DNA from: Anaerolineae bacterium
GTDB lineage: Bacteria; Chloroflexota; Anaerolineae; Aggregatilineales; UBA3940
Direction: 5' to 3'
Assembly (NCBI GenBank): GCA_016926255.1
Contig: JAFGOY010000070.1
Span: 1 to 64,000, forward strand
DNA: 64,000 nt
Under the pieces are notes generated by a model, which worked only from the letters and a program-made list of their open reading frames with translations, ran no database searches and was not told the DNA's origin. Shown here one piece after another: positions 1-9,198 of the stretch; positions within the stretch are counted from its first letter, which is position 1; each line of letters opens with the position of its first letter. The translations under genes were made by a program, and so were the position numbers.

Positions 1-2
1 CC

Positions 3-419
3 GCGCTCAATGACAATATCGAGATCATCGACTCCCAGACGGGTAACTTCACCCGCGCAGAAGCTCTCCCTGTGATGCAGGCGTTCCTGAAGAAGTACGA
101 AGCTGGTACTGATTTCCAGGGCATCTTCATTCACAACGACGACATGGGCATCGGCGCTATTGAAGCCCTGAAGGGCGCTGGCGTTGAGCCGGGCGATCTC
201 TTCATTGTCTCCGTGGACGGCACTCGCGGTGGCTTCCAGGCCATGATCGATGGCTGGTTCCAGGCTGACGTTGAATGCAACCCTCTGCTTGGCCCACAGG
301 TCGCAGAGATGGCCCTGGCGCTCATCAATGGCGAGACCATTGACCGAGAAGTCCTGACCAACGAGACTGTCTACTATCCTGACAATGCCGAAGAACTGCT
401 GCCGACCCGGCAGTACTAA
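3..419 (+). CDS. Sugar ABC transporter substrate-binding protein, C-terminal part (YtfQ-like)
   Basis: The reading frame is open to the left edge, so only about the last 138 residues of a periplasmic-binding-protein-like sugar receptor are present. It ends at a TAA at 417-419. The segment has the type I binding-protein pattern: an HNDDMGIGAIEAL stretch, then SVDGTRGGFQAMIDGW and a late QVAEMALALINGE helix. These match the ribose/galactofuranose receptor family (YtfQ). Two permease genes and a double ATPase follow on the same strand, in the E. coli ytfQRTyjfF gene set but with the ATPase last. The ligand is inferred to be a furanose or related monosaccharide; the sequence does not prove which. 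Confidence 0.85.
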   Translation, partial: ALNDNIEIIDSQTGNFTRAEALPVMQAFLKKYEAGTDFQGIFIHNDDMGIGAIEALKGAGVEPGDLFIVSVDGTRGGFQAMIDGWFQADVECNPLLGPQVAEMALALINGETIDREVLTNETVYYPDNAEELLPTRQY

Positions 420-470
420 AATAAGATAGTTGCATGAGGTCTGTGTACCTCTGCGCAGAATGATCTAGCT

Positions 471-510
471 GACAGGGAAGCAGCAAAAAGCAAAACGCTG
501 CTTCCCTGTC
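471..510 (+). terminator. Strong intercistronic stem-loop after the binding-protein gene
   Basis: A perfect 14-bp stem (471-484 with 497-510) encloses a 12-nt A-rich loop. No T-tract follows it. It lies 52 bp after the receptor stop and well before the first permease. Such stem-loops commonly let the receptor mRNA outlast the permease mRNA, so it is better read as an attenuating or mRNA-stabilising hairpin than as a full terminator. The rest of the 420-750 gap holds a weaker dyad near 690-725 and no gene. Confidence 0.6.
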
Positions 511-750
511 TCAAGAGACAGCGAATGTAATAATAATGACAGTGGTGTATCTTCCTTAACATATAGTAAAATGAATTACTGAGGACGTAAATCTGAGCGA
601 TAAGCTTGGTGCAATCGGGTGCCAGTGAACCCGCAAAAGAAAGTGCTTCGAATGAACAATTGTATTGCGGTGATGCGTGACCGTAAAAGGGTCGCTAAAT
701 GTTCTGACAGAGTGGACGATCAGACCCTTATATACCATTACAGGTGAGTT

Positions 751-1842
751 ATGAAACAGACATCATTTTTTAGACGAATCCGAGACAGCCGGTTATTCTG
801 GCCGCTTGCGGCCTGGTTCATCATCCTGGCTTTTAATGCCATCGTTATGCCAGACTTCTTCAAAGTTGACATCATGGATGACCCGGTATACGGAAAGCAT
901 TTTTACGGCAACATCATTGACATCTTCAATAATGGGGCGCCGCTTATATTGGTGTCAATCGGGATGACACTGGTGATCGCAACAGGCGGCGTTGATCTCT
1001 CTGTTGGTGCCGTGATCGCGATCTCGGCGGCAATGGGCACCGTATTGATCAATCCGGCACTGGGCAATGAGTTGATCGAGAACAGGATTTTGACCGAGAA
1101 TACAACCCGCACGCCACTGCCGATCATCATTCTGGCTGACCTGGCCGCCGGTGCAGCGTGTGGTTTATGGAATGGGCTACTCGTTTCCAGAGCAAAAATC
1201 CAACCGATGGTTGCTACATTGATCCTGATGGTTGCAGGTCGTGGAATTGCCCAGCTCATTACGAATGGGCAGATCATGACGATTTATTACACTCCATACT
1301 TCTGGTTTGGAAATGGCTATATTCTATACCTGCCGGTCTCCATTTATATTGTCGCGGTGGTATGTATCATCGCCTGGTTATTGGTACGCAAAACATCAAT
1401 CGGCCTGTTCACCGAGTCGGTGGGGACCAATGCTACGGCAACTTACTACAGCGGCATCAACGAAAAAAACGTCAAACTGTTGGCCTATACCTTCTGCGGA
1501 ATTTGTGCAGCCATTGCCGGGCTGATTTTCAGTTCCTACGTCCACAGTGCAGATGGGAACAACAACGGACTGTACTATGAACTGGATGCCATCCTGGCGG
1601 TTGTCATAGGCGGAACATTGATGTCGGGTGGACGGTTTTCCATACTTGCCAGTGTGGTTGGCGCGGTCATCATCTGGACTTTTACGGTTACGGTTTACAG
1701 CCTGGGTGTACCGGGGCAAGCCTTGTTAGCTGCTAAGGCAGTGTTGGTTATGCTGGTCATCCTGCTCTACTCCGATTACTCCCGCCGTTTGATAAGTCGA
1801 CTATTCGAGAGAAAAGGTTCCAAGCATGAAGCAGCGAGTTAA
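751..1842 (+). CDS. Sugar ABC transporter permease 1 (YtfT-like)
   Basis: A 363-residue polytopic inner-membrane protein of the ribose/xylose/arabinose/galactose permease family (BPD_transp_2). About nine hydrophobic segments are visible. The family signature GGVDLSVGAVIAISAA lies near residue 75 and VVIGGTLMSGGRFSI near residue 290. The charged C-terminus ends in a Lys/Arg-rich tail. An AGGTGAG ribosome site precedes the ATG. It overlaps the next permease gene by 17 bp, which suggests translational coupling and a heterodimeric channel. Length is slightly above the usual 320-340, because of an extra loop around residues 105-125. Confidence 0.9.
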   Translation: MKQTSFFRRIRDSRLFWPLAAWFIILAFNAIVMPDFFKVDIMDDPVYGKHFYGNIIDIFNNGAPLILVSIGMTLVIATGGVDLSVGAVIAISAAMGTVLINPALGNELIENRILTENTTRTPLPIIILADLAAGAACGLWNGLLVSRAKIQPMVATLILMVAGRGIAQLITNGQIMTIYYTPYFWFGNGYILYLPVSIYIVAVVCIIAWLLVRKTSIGLFTESVGTNATATYYSGINEKNVKLLAYTFCGICAAIAGLIFSSYVHSADGNNNGLYYELDAILAVVIGGTLMSGGRFSILASVVGAVIIWTFTVTVYSLGVPGQALLAAKAVLVMLVILLYSDYSRRLISRLFERKGSKHEAAS

Positions 1843-2812
1843 ACACTTCCTTTTACAACATGGTCCAGTGCTGTTAAGTTTTGTGGTCTTCCTCTTGGTC
1901 TACTTTGCGGGCAGTCGGATGTATCCTGCCATGCAGAAGCCGCAGGTGTTTTTTAATCTGTTCATCAATGATGCCAGCCTGCTGCTCGTTTCGATCGGGA
2001 TGACGATGGTAATCCTTACCGGCGAAGGCGGAATCGACCTTTCGGTGGGCGGGGTGATTGCCCTGGTCAGCACTGCTTCTGCAGCACTGCTCCGGGCCGG
2101 GGTAAACCCGTACGTCGTCATTCCGCTAATGATCGTCCTGGGCATCGCATTCGGGGCGATGATGGGCTGGATCATCCAATATCTCAAAGTACAGCCATTC
2201 ATTGCGACCCTGATGGGCCTCTACCTGGCACGCGGCGTGGCATATATCATCAGCCTGACGTCGGTGAGCATTGCGGACCCGGTGTATAAGCAGATTGCGC
2301 TGACACCGATCTATCTTCCAGGCATGGAAAACGTGTATATCTACCCGACATCTCTGGTCGGCCCGGTCATGCTGCTGGTGACGATCTATCTGAGCTTCTT
2401 CACGCGCTTTGGCCGCACAATCTACGCCATGGGCAGTAATGAACAATCCGCGATCCTGATGGGTCTGCCTGTCGCCCGTACAAAGATATTGGTCTATGCG
2501 TTCAGCGGTTTTTGTTCAGCTCTGGGGGGAATTGTCTTCAGTATGTCATTGCTGGCAGGCTATGGACAGTTCGCATCAGGGATGGAACTCGACTCAATCG
2601 CCGCCGTGGTGATCGGAGGTACGGCACTAACCGGCGGCGTTGGCAATGTGATTGGCACCCTGTTTGGCGTGTTGATCCACGGCACAATTGTGTCCATTCT
2701 CCAATTCAATGGCACGCTGAGTTCATGGTGGACTCGTATCGGCGTTGGTTTACTGACCCTGGTGGCTATCGGGATCCAGAGCATCTACACCCTCAGGCAA
2801 AAGCGTTCGTGA
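1826..2812 (+). CDS. Sugar ABC transporter permease 2 (YjfF-like)
   Basis: A 328-residue membrane protein of the same BPD_transp_2 family as the preceding gene. It shows GEGGIDLSVGGVIALVSTA near residue 67 and AVVIGGTALTGGVGN near residue 255. It starts inside the end of the first permease, so the two are probably made in equal amounts and pair to form the translocation pore. Length matches E. coli YjfF. Substrate is inferred only from family and operon. Confidence 0.9.
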   Translation: MKQRVKHFLLQHGPVLLSFVVFLLVYFAGSRMYPAMQKPQVFFNLFINDASLLLVSIGMTMVILTGEGGIDLSVGGVIALVSTASAALLRAGVNPYVVIPLMIVLGIAFGAMMGWIIQYLKVQPFIATLMGLYLARGVAYIISLTSVSIADPVYKQIALTPIYLPGMENVYIYPTSLVGPVMLLVTIYLSFFTRFGRTIYAMGSNEQSAILMGLPVARTKILVYAFSGFCSALGGIVFSMSLLAGYGQFASGMELDSIAAVVIGGTALTGGVGNVIGTLFGVLIHGTIVSILQFNGTLSSWWTRIGVGLLTLVAIGIQSIYTLRQKRS

Positions 2813-2921
2813 GGGATATTACAGTACAGACTTAAAACTTTCCCTGAATGGAGAAATGGCCTGCAAACTGCTTCTCCATCGGGTAAATCCAGCAAGCCCA
2901 TGATGTGAATCGAGGTAAAGT

Positions 2922-4442
2922 ATGGTCGAAGCAAATAAAGAAATCGTGACCATGAAAGGCATCTACAAGTCCTTTCTGAGTGTGCAGGCGCTTGAGGACG
3001 TTGATTTCACGCTCAATCTTGGTGAAATACACGCCCTGGTAGGAGAGAACGGGGCAGGCAAATCCACCCTGATCAAGGTATTGACCGGCGTCGAGCAGCC
3101 AGATGCTGGCGTGGTCATGATCAATCAACAGAAGATGACCATCCGATCGCCGCAGCATGCCCAGGAAATCGGTATCAGCACGGTCTACCAGGAAACCAAC
3201 CTCTGTCCCGATCTGAGCGTGGCAGAAAACATCCTGATTGGCCGGGAACCGATGAAATGGGGCCTCGTCATCGACAGGAAGGCCATGAATGACAACGCCA
3301 GGCAAATCCTGCAGGAGTTGGGGGTCGACCTGGACGTCACTCAAACACTGGGGGAGTGCTCGGTGGCGATCCAACAAATGGCGGCCATTGCACGCGCTCT
3401 CGAGATTTCATCGGTCAAAGTGCTCGTGCTGGATGAACCTACCTCCAGCCTGGACATGAGTGAAGTTGACCAACTCTTTCAGGTCATTCGCAAGCTGAGG
3501 GAAAGCGGAGTGGGTATTATCTTTATTACCCATTTCCTCGATCAGGTCTTTGAAGTTTCTGACCGAATTACCGTCCTCCGAAACGGGAGGCTGGTAGGAA
3601 CTTACGAAACGACCTCACTGGCACGCCTGGAACTGATTCAGAAAATGATCGGTCGCAGTCTGGCTGCCTATGACAACATGACACAAACCAAACTTGAAAG
3701 CAGCCAGCATATTGAAAGCGAAGCATTGCTAGAGGCGAAAGAAGTTGGCCTCGCAGGGTCCGTGGAGCCATTTGACCTGGATTTACATGCCGGGGAAGTG
3801 GTTGGCCTGGCCGGTCTTCTTGGCTCAGGGCGTACTGAAATAGCGCGACTTCTATTCGGTATCGATAAGCCGGATAAGGGCGTGATCACCATGGATGGCG
3901 AGGTAATCAAGAATTATTCCCCGCTCGATTCCATCATGCGCGGTATAGCCCTCTGTCCAGAAGACCGGAAAGCCCAAGGGATCGTGGGTGAGCTGACCGT
4001 GCGAGAGAATATCATCCTGGCTATGCAGGCCGACCTGGGCTGGTTCAAATATCTGGGCATGAAAAAACAATATGAGATCGCGGAGGAGTACATCAAGCTG
4101 CTCAATATTGTGACTCCCTCGGCTGATCAACCCGTCAAAAATCTGAGCGGCGGCAACCAACAGAAGGTGATCCTCGCCCGCTGGCTTGCCACGAACCCGC
4201 GCCTGCTGATCCTGGATGAACCTACCAGAGGTATTGACGTCGGAGCAAAAGCCGAGATCCAGAAATTGGTGCTTTTGCTGGCCGAAGAAGGTAAGTCCTG
4301 CGTCTTTATTTCCTCAGAATTGGACGAGGTAATGCGTACCAGCCACCGTATTGTGGTTCTGAGAGACAAGGAAAAAACGGCGGAGTTCTCCGGTGATGTC
4401 GATGAACCCACAATCATGCATGCTATTGGTGGAAGTGAGTAA
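2922..4442 (+). CDS. Sugar ABC transporter ATP-binding protein with two nucleotide-binding domains (YtfR/RbsA-like)
   Basis: A 506-residue cytoplasmic ATPase with two tandem ABC domains. Domain 1 has a Walker A GENGAGKST near residue 42, a divergent signature ECSVAIQQM and Walker B VLVLDEPTSSLD. Domain 2 has a non-canonical Walker A GLLGSGRTEI, the signature NLSGGNQQKV and Walker B LLILDEPTRGID. The degenerate second P-loop is normal for this family. It energises the two permeases upstream. The 110-bp gap before it holds no gene. Placing the ATPase after both permeases differs from the usual Q-R-T order. Confidence 0.92.
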   Translation: MVEANKEIVTMKGIYKSFLSVQALEDVDFTLNLGEIHALVGENGAGKSTLIKVLTGVEQPDAGVVMINQQKMTIRSPQHAQEIGISTVYQETNLCPDLSVAENILIGREPMKWGLVIDRKAMNDNARQILQELGVDLDVTQTLGECSVAIQQMAAIARALEISSVKVLVLDEPTSSLDMSEVDQLFQVIRKLRESGVGIIFITHFLDQVFEVSDRITVLRNGRLVGTYETTSLARLELIQKMIGRSLAAYDNMTQTKLESSQHIESEALLEAKEVGLAGSVEPFDLDLHAGEVVGLAGLLGSGRTEIARLLFGIDKPDKGVITMDGEVIKNYSPLDSIMRGIALCPEDRKAQGIVGELTVRENIILAMQADLGWFKYLGMKKQYEIAEEYIKLLNIVTPSADQPVKNLSGGNQQKVILARWLATNPRLLILDEPTRGIDVGAKAEIQKLVLLLAEEGKSCVFISSELDEVMRTSHRIVVLRDKEKTAEFSGDVDEPTIMHAIGGSE

Positions 4443-4951
4443 AATTGGCCTGGCGGCCAGGGGATGCTTCAAACAAAAGCGACGGATACCGATATTGTGC
4501 TGTACAATAAACTGTCAAAATCTTCGAAAATCCTATCTCCATGTAAGCAGAGGGAGTATTACGGGATTTCGACCCCAAGCTACGGGGTATTCTTTACAAA
4601 TAATCTGTCTCGCCAGGTAAGAACAACCCAGCGTATCATACTGTTTGGCGTGGAGACGGGAAAGCAGCGGCTCTCTGTGCACTACGCAGTCGATATAACC
4701 GACAAGTAGTCCAGCAGGCCGGGGTTGAGGGAGTCGTTTATCAAGACCGGAACATTCCAGGAAATGGCACTGGCCCGGTTAACGGGCCAGTATCGGCGGC
4801 CTTGCTTCCAGCAGCCTCGAATAGCTAATCACGGGATGCCCCAATTTGTTCAAAGCCGGATTCTGCCTGCTTACAGAGTCCGATAGAGAAGTTCACAACA
4901 TAATCCAATGACATACCCGGGGTCTTATAGGGTGCTAGGAGGCAAATATCA
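4443..4951. other. Intergenic region with dyads, no convincing gene
   Basis: About 500 bp separate the transporter from the isomerase gene. Short frames exist but have poor ribosome sites and no family resemblance. Two dyads are visible: ACCCC/GGGGT near 4573-4590, and a perfect 8-bp stem at 4769-4776/4784-4791. The second may terminate the transporter transcript, although no T-tract follows. A strong AGGAGG site at 4937-4942 serves the next gene. Confidence 0.5.
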
Positions 4952-6364
4952 ATGAAACGAACTACGCTTGGACTCATCGTCGGTAATCGGGGTTTCTTCC
5001 CCGACCATCTCTGCGACAAGGGCAGACAGACTGTCCTCGAGGTTCTTGAGGAAGAGGGCATTGATGTCGTCGCCCTCACTCCGGAGGATACGCCATTCGG
5101 CAGTGTGATGACTCTGGAAGAATCTCGGAAATGCGCAGATTTGTTCAAGAAGCACCGGGATGATATCGACGGAATACTCATCACGCTGCCCAACTTTGGC
5201 GAGGAACGCGCGATTGTCAACGCGCTTCGCTGGGCAGACCTTAATGTGCCGGTTTTGGTGCAGGCTTTCCCTGACGACGTCAACCTGATGACCATCGATG
5301 ACCGTCGGGACGCTTTCTGCGGGAAGATGTCCACTTGCAACAACCTGACTCAATACAACATCAAGTACTCACTGACCGAACTGCATACCGTCGACCCAAC
5401 CAGTGAGAGCTTCCGGGCTGACCTGCAGAAGTTCGCCGGAATATGCCGGGTGGTGCGCGGCCTCAAGGGGGCACGTATCGGTGCGATTGGTGCACGTCCG
5501 GCGGCCTTTAATACCGTTCGCTACAGTGAGAAACTGCTTGAGCATTCGGGTATTTCTGTCGATACGCTGGACCTGTTCGAGTTGTTCGGCTGGGTGAACA
5601 GCCTTGAAGACAGCGATCCTGGTGTTGTCAACAAACTTGACGAAATCAGAGCTTACGCACAGACCAAAGATGTTCCCAACGAGGCGCTTCTACGGATCGC
5701 CAAGCTGGGATATACCATTGACCGCTGGCTGGCCGATAATGAGCTTCAAGCTTACGCCATTCAGTGCTGGACGGCCATGGAAGAGTTTTACGGTGTGGTG
5801 CCCTGCACCGTCATGAGCATGACAAGCAATGCACTGATCCCCAGCGCCTGTGAGACAGATATCGCCGGGGTGGTTGGCATGTATGCCCTGACTCTTGCCT
5901 CAGGCAAGGCAAGCGCCATTGTAGACTGGAATAATAACTACAGCGATGATCCCGACAAGGGTGTCGTCTTCCACTGCTCGAACCTGCCCAAATCCATTTT
6001 TGTAGAAGATATTCCTGTAATGGACTACCAGGCAATCATTGCCGGGACGGTGGGGAGAGAGAATACCTATGGTACGGTTGTAGGCCGGGTAGGGGCGTCT
6101 CCCTTCACCTTCTGCCGTGTCTCGACCGACGATCTCAATGGCCGTATCACCGCCTATGTCGGTGAAGGGGAACTGACCGAAGACCCACTTGACACTTTCG
6201 GCGGCTACGGGGTTGTGACCATTCAAAACTTCCAGAAGCTTTTACGCTATATCTGCGAGAACGGTTTTGAACATCACGTCGCTATCAATCCTTCGCAGGT
6301 GTCCGGGGTCGTAGAAGAGGCGCTGTCCAAGTATATGGGCTGGAGTGTTTACCATCATTCATGA
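4952..6364 (+). CDS. L-fucose/L-arabinose isomerase-like protein
   Basis: A 470-residue soluble protein resembling the L-fucose isomerase-related family (COG2407), which interconverts aldoses and ketoses with a divalent metal. Evidence is the overall length, the N-terminal Rossmann-like half (LGLIVGNRGFFPDHL, then DDIDGILITLPNFGEE), the CRVVRGLKGARIGAIGARP linker, and the C-terminal isomerase half with EGELTEDPLDTFGGYGVV. A strong AGGAGG lies 9 nt before the ATG. Its position after the furanose/pentose-type importer suggests it performs the first catabolic step on the imported sugar. The exact substrate cannot be read from sequence. Confidence 0.8.
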   Translation: MKRTTLGLIVGNRGFFPDHLCDKGRQTVLEVLEEEGIDVVALTPEDTPFGSVMTLEESRKCADLFKKHRDDIDGILITLPNFGEERAIVNALRWADLNVPVLVQAFPDDVNLMTIDDRRDAFCGKMSTCNNLTQYNIKYSLTELHTVDPTSESFRADLQKFAGICRVVRGLKGARIGAIGARPAAFNTVRYSEKLLEHSGISVDTLDLFELFGWVNSLEDSDPGVVNKLDEIRAYAQTKDVPNEALLRIAKLGYTIDRWLADNELQAYAIQCWTAMEEFYGVVPCTVMSMTSNALIPSACETDIAGVVGMYALTLASGKASAIVDWNNNYSDDPDKGVVFHCSNLPKSIFVEDIPVMDYQAIIAGTVGRENTYGTVVGRVGASPFTFCRVSTDDLNGRITAYVGEGELTEDPLDTFGGYGVVTIQNFQKLLRYICENGFEHHVAINPSQVSGVVEEALSKYMGWSVYHHS

Positions 6365-6505
6365 ACCCACCAAGGGGGTGGGGGTGTGAATGCATTCATC
6401 CTTCAAGGGTTGGCATGGCTGCTGGAATCGGTAACAGCAGCCATGTCGTATTATACACAATGCCTGAGGAGGCAGTTTGGCGTTGAGGCTGCCGACTCTG
6501 ACAGT

Positions 6506-7996
6506 TTACCGGGGCAACCCGAAATCGTCCAGTAGACGGTCGGCGGCCAGCCGACCAGAGACAAGCGCAGTCGGCAGCCCGGTGCCGGGACGGGTGCTGG
6601 CTCCGGCGAAGTAAAGATTGTGGTAGCGCGGATGCCGGTTGGCAGGCCGGAAATAGCCCAACTGAGCCAGATTGTGGGCCAGCCCGTGCGTCGACCCTTT
6701 CACCAGGTTGTACCGCTTGCGCCACGAGAGCGGTGTATAGTTCACCTCAAACTTGATGTGTTCCTCTAAGTCCGTAATCCCCAATAGAGACAGGCGGCGG
6801 AACACCTGCTGCCGTGCCTGGTCACGTATCGACTGCCAGTCCTGGTCTTCGTTGGGACTCAGGTGTCCGACCGGCACGATGGCGGTCAGCGTATCCTGCC
6901 CATCCGGGGCCATTGCCGGATCGAGGCGAGCGGGCGCATGGATGTACAGGCTGGGATTCTCCGGTATATCCATGTCATCGATGATGCTATCGAAGTTGGC
7001 GTGGTAGTCGTCGGCAAGGAAAAGCGTATGCGGCGGCAGTTCTTCGTATACCTTATCCACGCCCCAGAAAAAGCTGATCGTCGAACAGGAAAAGCGCTTG
7101 TTCTCCATCTGGCTCTTGCGGCCATTGGCCGGGAGCAGGTTCCGGTAAACATACGGAAGATCGGCGTTTGCCAGAACAGCGTCCGGCTCTAACTGCTGTC
7201 CATTCTCTAAGATCACCGCCCGGGTTTTGCTTCCGTTGACATCGATCCGTTCGACCGCTGCGTCGAACACGAACTTCACGCCGGACTTTTCGGCGATAGC
7301 CATCAAAGCCTCGACAACCTGGTACATGCCTCCCCTGGGATACCAGACGCCGTGAGCCAGCTCGGTGTAAGGCATCATCGAGAAGGTGGCCGGGGCCTCG
7401 AAGGGGCTGAGTCCCATATAGACATCCTGAAAGGTGAAGGCCGACTTCAACCGGGGGTCATCGAAATAGGCCGACATATGCGCGTAATGCCGCACCAGCG
7501 GCTTGACCTGGTAAATCAATGGCACGTTTTGCAGGTTAAAGAAGTCGGTCGCCCGCCGGAAATCCCTATCGACCAGCCGCTCAGTGGCAATGTGATAGTG
7601 ACGGTGACCCTCTTCGAAGTAGCGCAGAAAGCCATGATAGCTCCCCGGCTCGATTGCCTCTAACTGCTCGCGCATGGCATTCAGATCGGAGGTCAGGGAT
7701 ATGCCGCTGCCATCATCAAAAACCAGATGATAGGTCGGGTCTACCCGCCGGAGATCGAGCGCCTCGTGAAGCGAGGAACCCAGAGCCGTGAATTCGGCTT
7801 CAAACAGCAGCGGCATGACAAGCAGAGTCGGGCCAGTATCAAAGTGATGACCGTCGCGGCTGAACCGGTCGCAGCGACCGCCGGGACGGGCGTTCTTTTC
7901 CAGCACCGTAACGTCGATTCCATGCTGTGCCAGATGAGTGGCCGCTGTAATTCCACCGACGCCTGCGCCAATGACAATCACAGAAGGCGATTTCAT
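6506..7996 (-). CDS. crtI: Phytoene desaturase family protein
   Basis: A 496-residue FAD flavoprotein that introduces double bonds into phytoene-type C40 (or C30) chains in carotenoid synthesis at the membrane. The N-terminus carries the dinucleotide fold IGAGVGGITAATHL followed by VLEKNARPGGRC. The C-terminus has the CrtI signature YFAGASTRPGTGLPTALVSG. The ATG at 7996 is chosen over an upstream in-frame start because a GAGGGGG ribosome site lies just before it and because it gives the canonical N-terminus. It overlaps the stop of crtB by four bases (ATGA), so the two are translationally coupled. Confidence 0.93.
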   Translation of the reverse strand: MKSPSVIVIGAGVGGITAATHLAQHGIDVTVLEKNARPGGRCDRFSRDGHHFDTGPTLLVMPLLFEAEFTALGSSLHEALDLRRVDPTYHLVFDDGSGISLTSDLNAMREQLEAIEPGSYHGFLRYFEEGHRHYHIATERLVDRDFRRATDFFNLQNVPLIYQVKPLVRHYAHMSAYFDDPRLKSAFTFQDVYMGLSPFEAPATFSMMPYTELAHGVWYPRGGMYQVVEALMAIAEKSGVKFVFDAAVERIDVNGSKTRAVILENGQQLEPDAVLANADLPYVYRNLLPANGRKSQMENKRFSCSTISFFWGVDKVYEELPPHTLFLADDYHANFDSIIDDMDIPENPSLYIHAPARLDPAMAPDGQDTLTAIVPVGHLSPNEDQDWQSIRDQARQQVFRRLSLLGITDLEEHIKFEVNYTPLSWRKRYNLVKGSTHGLAHNLAQLGYFRPANRHPRYHNLYFAGASTRPGTGLPTALVSGRLAADRLLDDFGLPR

Positions 7997-8961
7997 GATC
8001 GTGCCCCCTCTGTGGTCGAGATATGGTGCAGTACAGGAAAGGTTGGCTGTGGGCAGATCGTCTGCCAGAGTGATGACAGGCCCATCTTCAAACCCGGTTG
8101 TAGTGTTTTGCATTCCGGATAGGAAGCCCGCAGCCGGTAGCCATCACGCTCAATCATGTCCAGCACCGATTCGAAACGAGCGATGTAAGCGTAGCCCGCC
8201 AGCCGACAGCGGGGATTCTCGACCTGCTCGAGGTAGTTCCGGCCTGCTCGGAAGCAGCAGTAGGCCAGTTCCACGCGGCCTTTCACCCAGGCACGAAAAG
8301 CCGGGCTGTTTCCGTCCTCCAGGTCGACTCCGGCAGCTTCGACAGCCTCACGCGGGATATTGATATAGCCTTGCGCAATATCATCCAGCGCGTCACGAAG
8401 CATGTGGGTAATATGCGCCCCCGTTGCAGCCAGATAGCGCATCTCATTTTGAGGCGAACCACAGCGGTTGCCGATGAAATAGTGCATGGCTTCAGTCACT
8501 GCAATAGCCAGCCAGCGCGTATAGTTGCTCAGTTCGCCTTCAGAGATCAGGCGGCCCCGCCGCTCCGTGTCAAAAGCCATGACTGCCATCATGTGGCAGA
8601 TATACGATTGCAGGCCGCTGCCGGGTTCGTGATCGTGCCGGATCAGATCGGCCAGCAGGCGTTCCTCCGTACACAGGTCTTGAGGCTGCTCTCCCCGGTA
8701 CAGGCGTTCAACCAGGCTGCTCTGCCGCTCGACGAAAGCTATGCGCCCGGCGGCGTCCATCCCGCTTTCATCGATCAAATCGTCCACCCACCGGAAGTAA
8801 GCATAAGCCCGGTAAGCATCGGCCATCCGGGTCCGGTCGGTGAGAAAAAGGACTGTGTAATAAGTTTGTTTACTGGCCTTCCAGGTAATTTCTGAGGCCA
8901 GTGATTGACGATATAAACGACTATCTCCAATCATCTCCGAATGTACGTAACCTGTTGACAT
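7993..8961 (-). CDS. crtB: Phytoene/squalene synthase family protein
   Basis: A 322-residue all-alpha prenyl synthase that condenses two prenyl diphosphates head-to-head, giving phytoene for CrtI downstream. The two Asp-rich substrate-binding motifs are present: YFRWVDDLIDE near residue 60 and RDALDDIAQGYINIP near residue 190. The start could be the ATG at 8961 or a GTG at 8976 (327 residues); neither ribosome site is decisive. A promoter lies immediately upstream. The C-terminal tail is about 30 residues longer than the catalytic core needs. C40 versus C30 specificity is not determined. Confidence 0.9.
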   Translation of the reverse strand: MSTGYVHSEMIGDSRLYRQSLASEITWKASKQTYYTVLFLTDRTRMADAYRAYAYFRWVDDLIDESGMDAAGRIAFVERQSSLVERLYRGEQPQDLCTEERLLADLIRHDHEPGSGLQSYICHMMAVMAFDTERRGRLISEGELSNYTRWLAIAVTEAMHYFIGNRCGSPQNEMRYLAATGAHITHMLRDALDDIAQGYINIPREAVEAAGVDLEDGNSPAFRAWVKGRVELAYCCFRAGRNYLEQVENPRCRLAGYAYIARFESVLDMIERDGYRLRASYPECKTLQPGLKMGLSSLWQTICPQPTFPVLHHISTTEGARS

Positions 8962-8989
8962 CACCTTACCTATCACTTCTCTAGATATA

Positions 8990-9019
8990 TCAATAAAAAT
9001 AAAAATTGTGTTGTGTCAA
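8990..9019 (-). promoter_or_regulatory. Probable promoter of crtB-crtI
   Basis: On the minus strand there is a perfect -35 TTGACA (9019-9014), an 18-nt AT-rich spacer and a -10 TATTGA (8995-8990). It lies 30-60 bp upstream of the crtB start, in a notably AT-rich stretch compared with the surrounding coding DNA. Confidence 0.5.
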
Positions 9020-9198
9020 GATTATTTACGTGCAATCGGATGTTTAGTTTCAGAGCGGGAAGGAAACCGGCGAAGCAGATCACAAATGGAGTGCATCACA
9101 ACAAAAGATGCCCGGATCGAACTTCGCGATCTGGACATCATAAGATTGAGGGTAGTGTGATATGTTCTAAAACAACCGGTAACCAGAAATGGTGAGTG

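Noticed and set aside
4560-4600. Possible tRNA fragment (TTCGACCCC near 4566)
   Set aside because: No acceptor stem, anticodon arm or D-arm could be built around it; it is just a small hairpin.
4464-4709. An 81-residue frame in the gap after the sugar transporter
   Set aside because: Its ribosome site is poor, its composition is unlike neighbouring genes and it has no recognisable features. It was left as intergenic.
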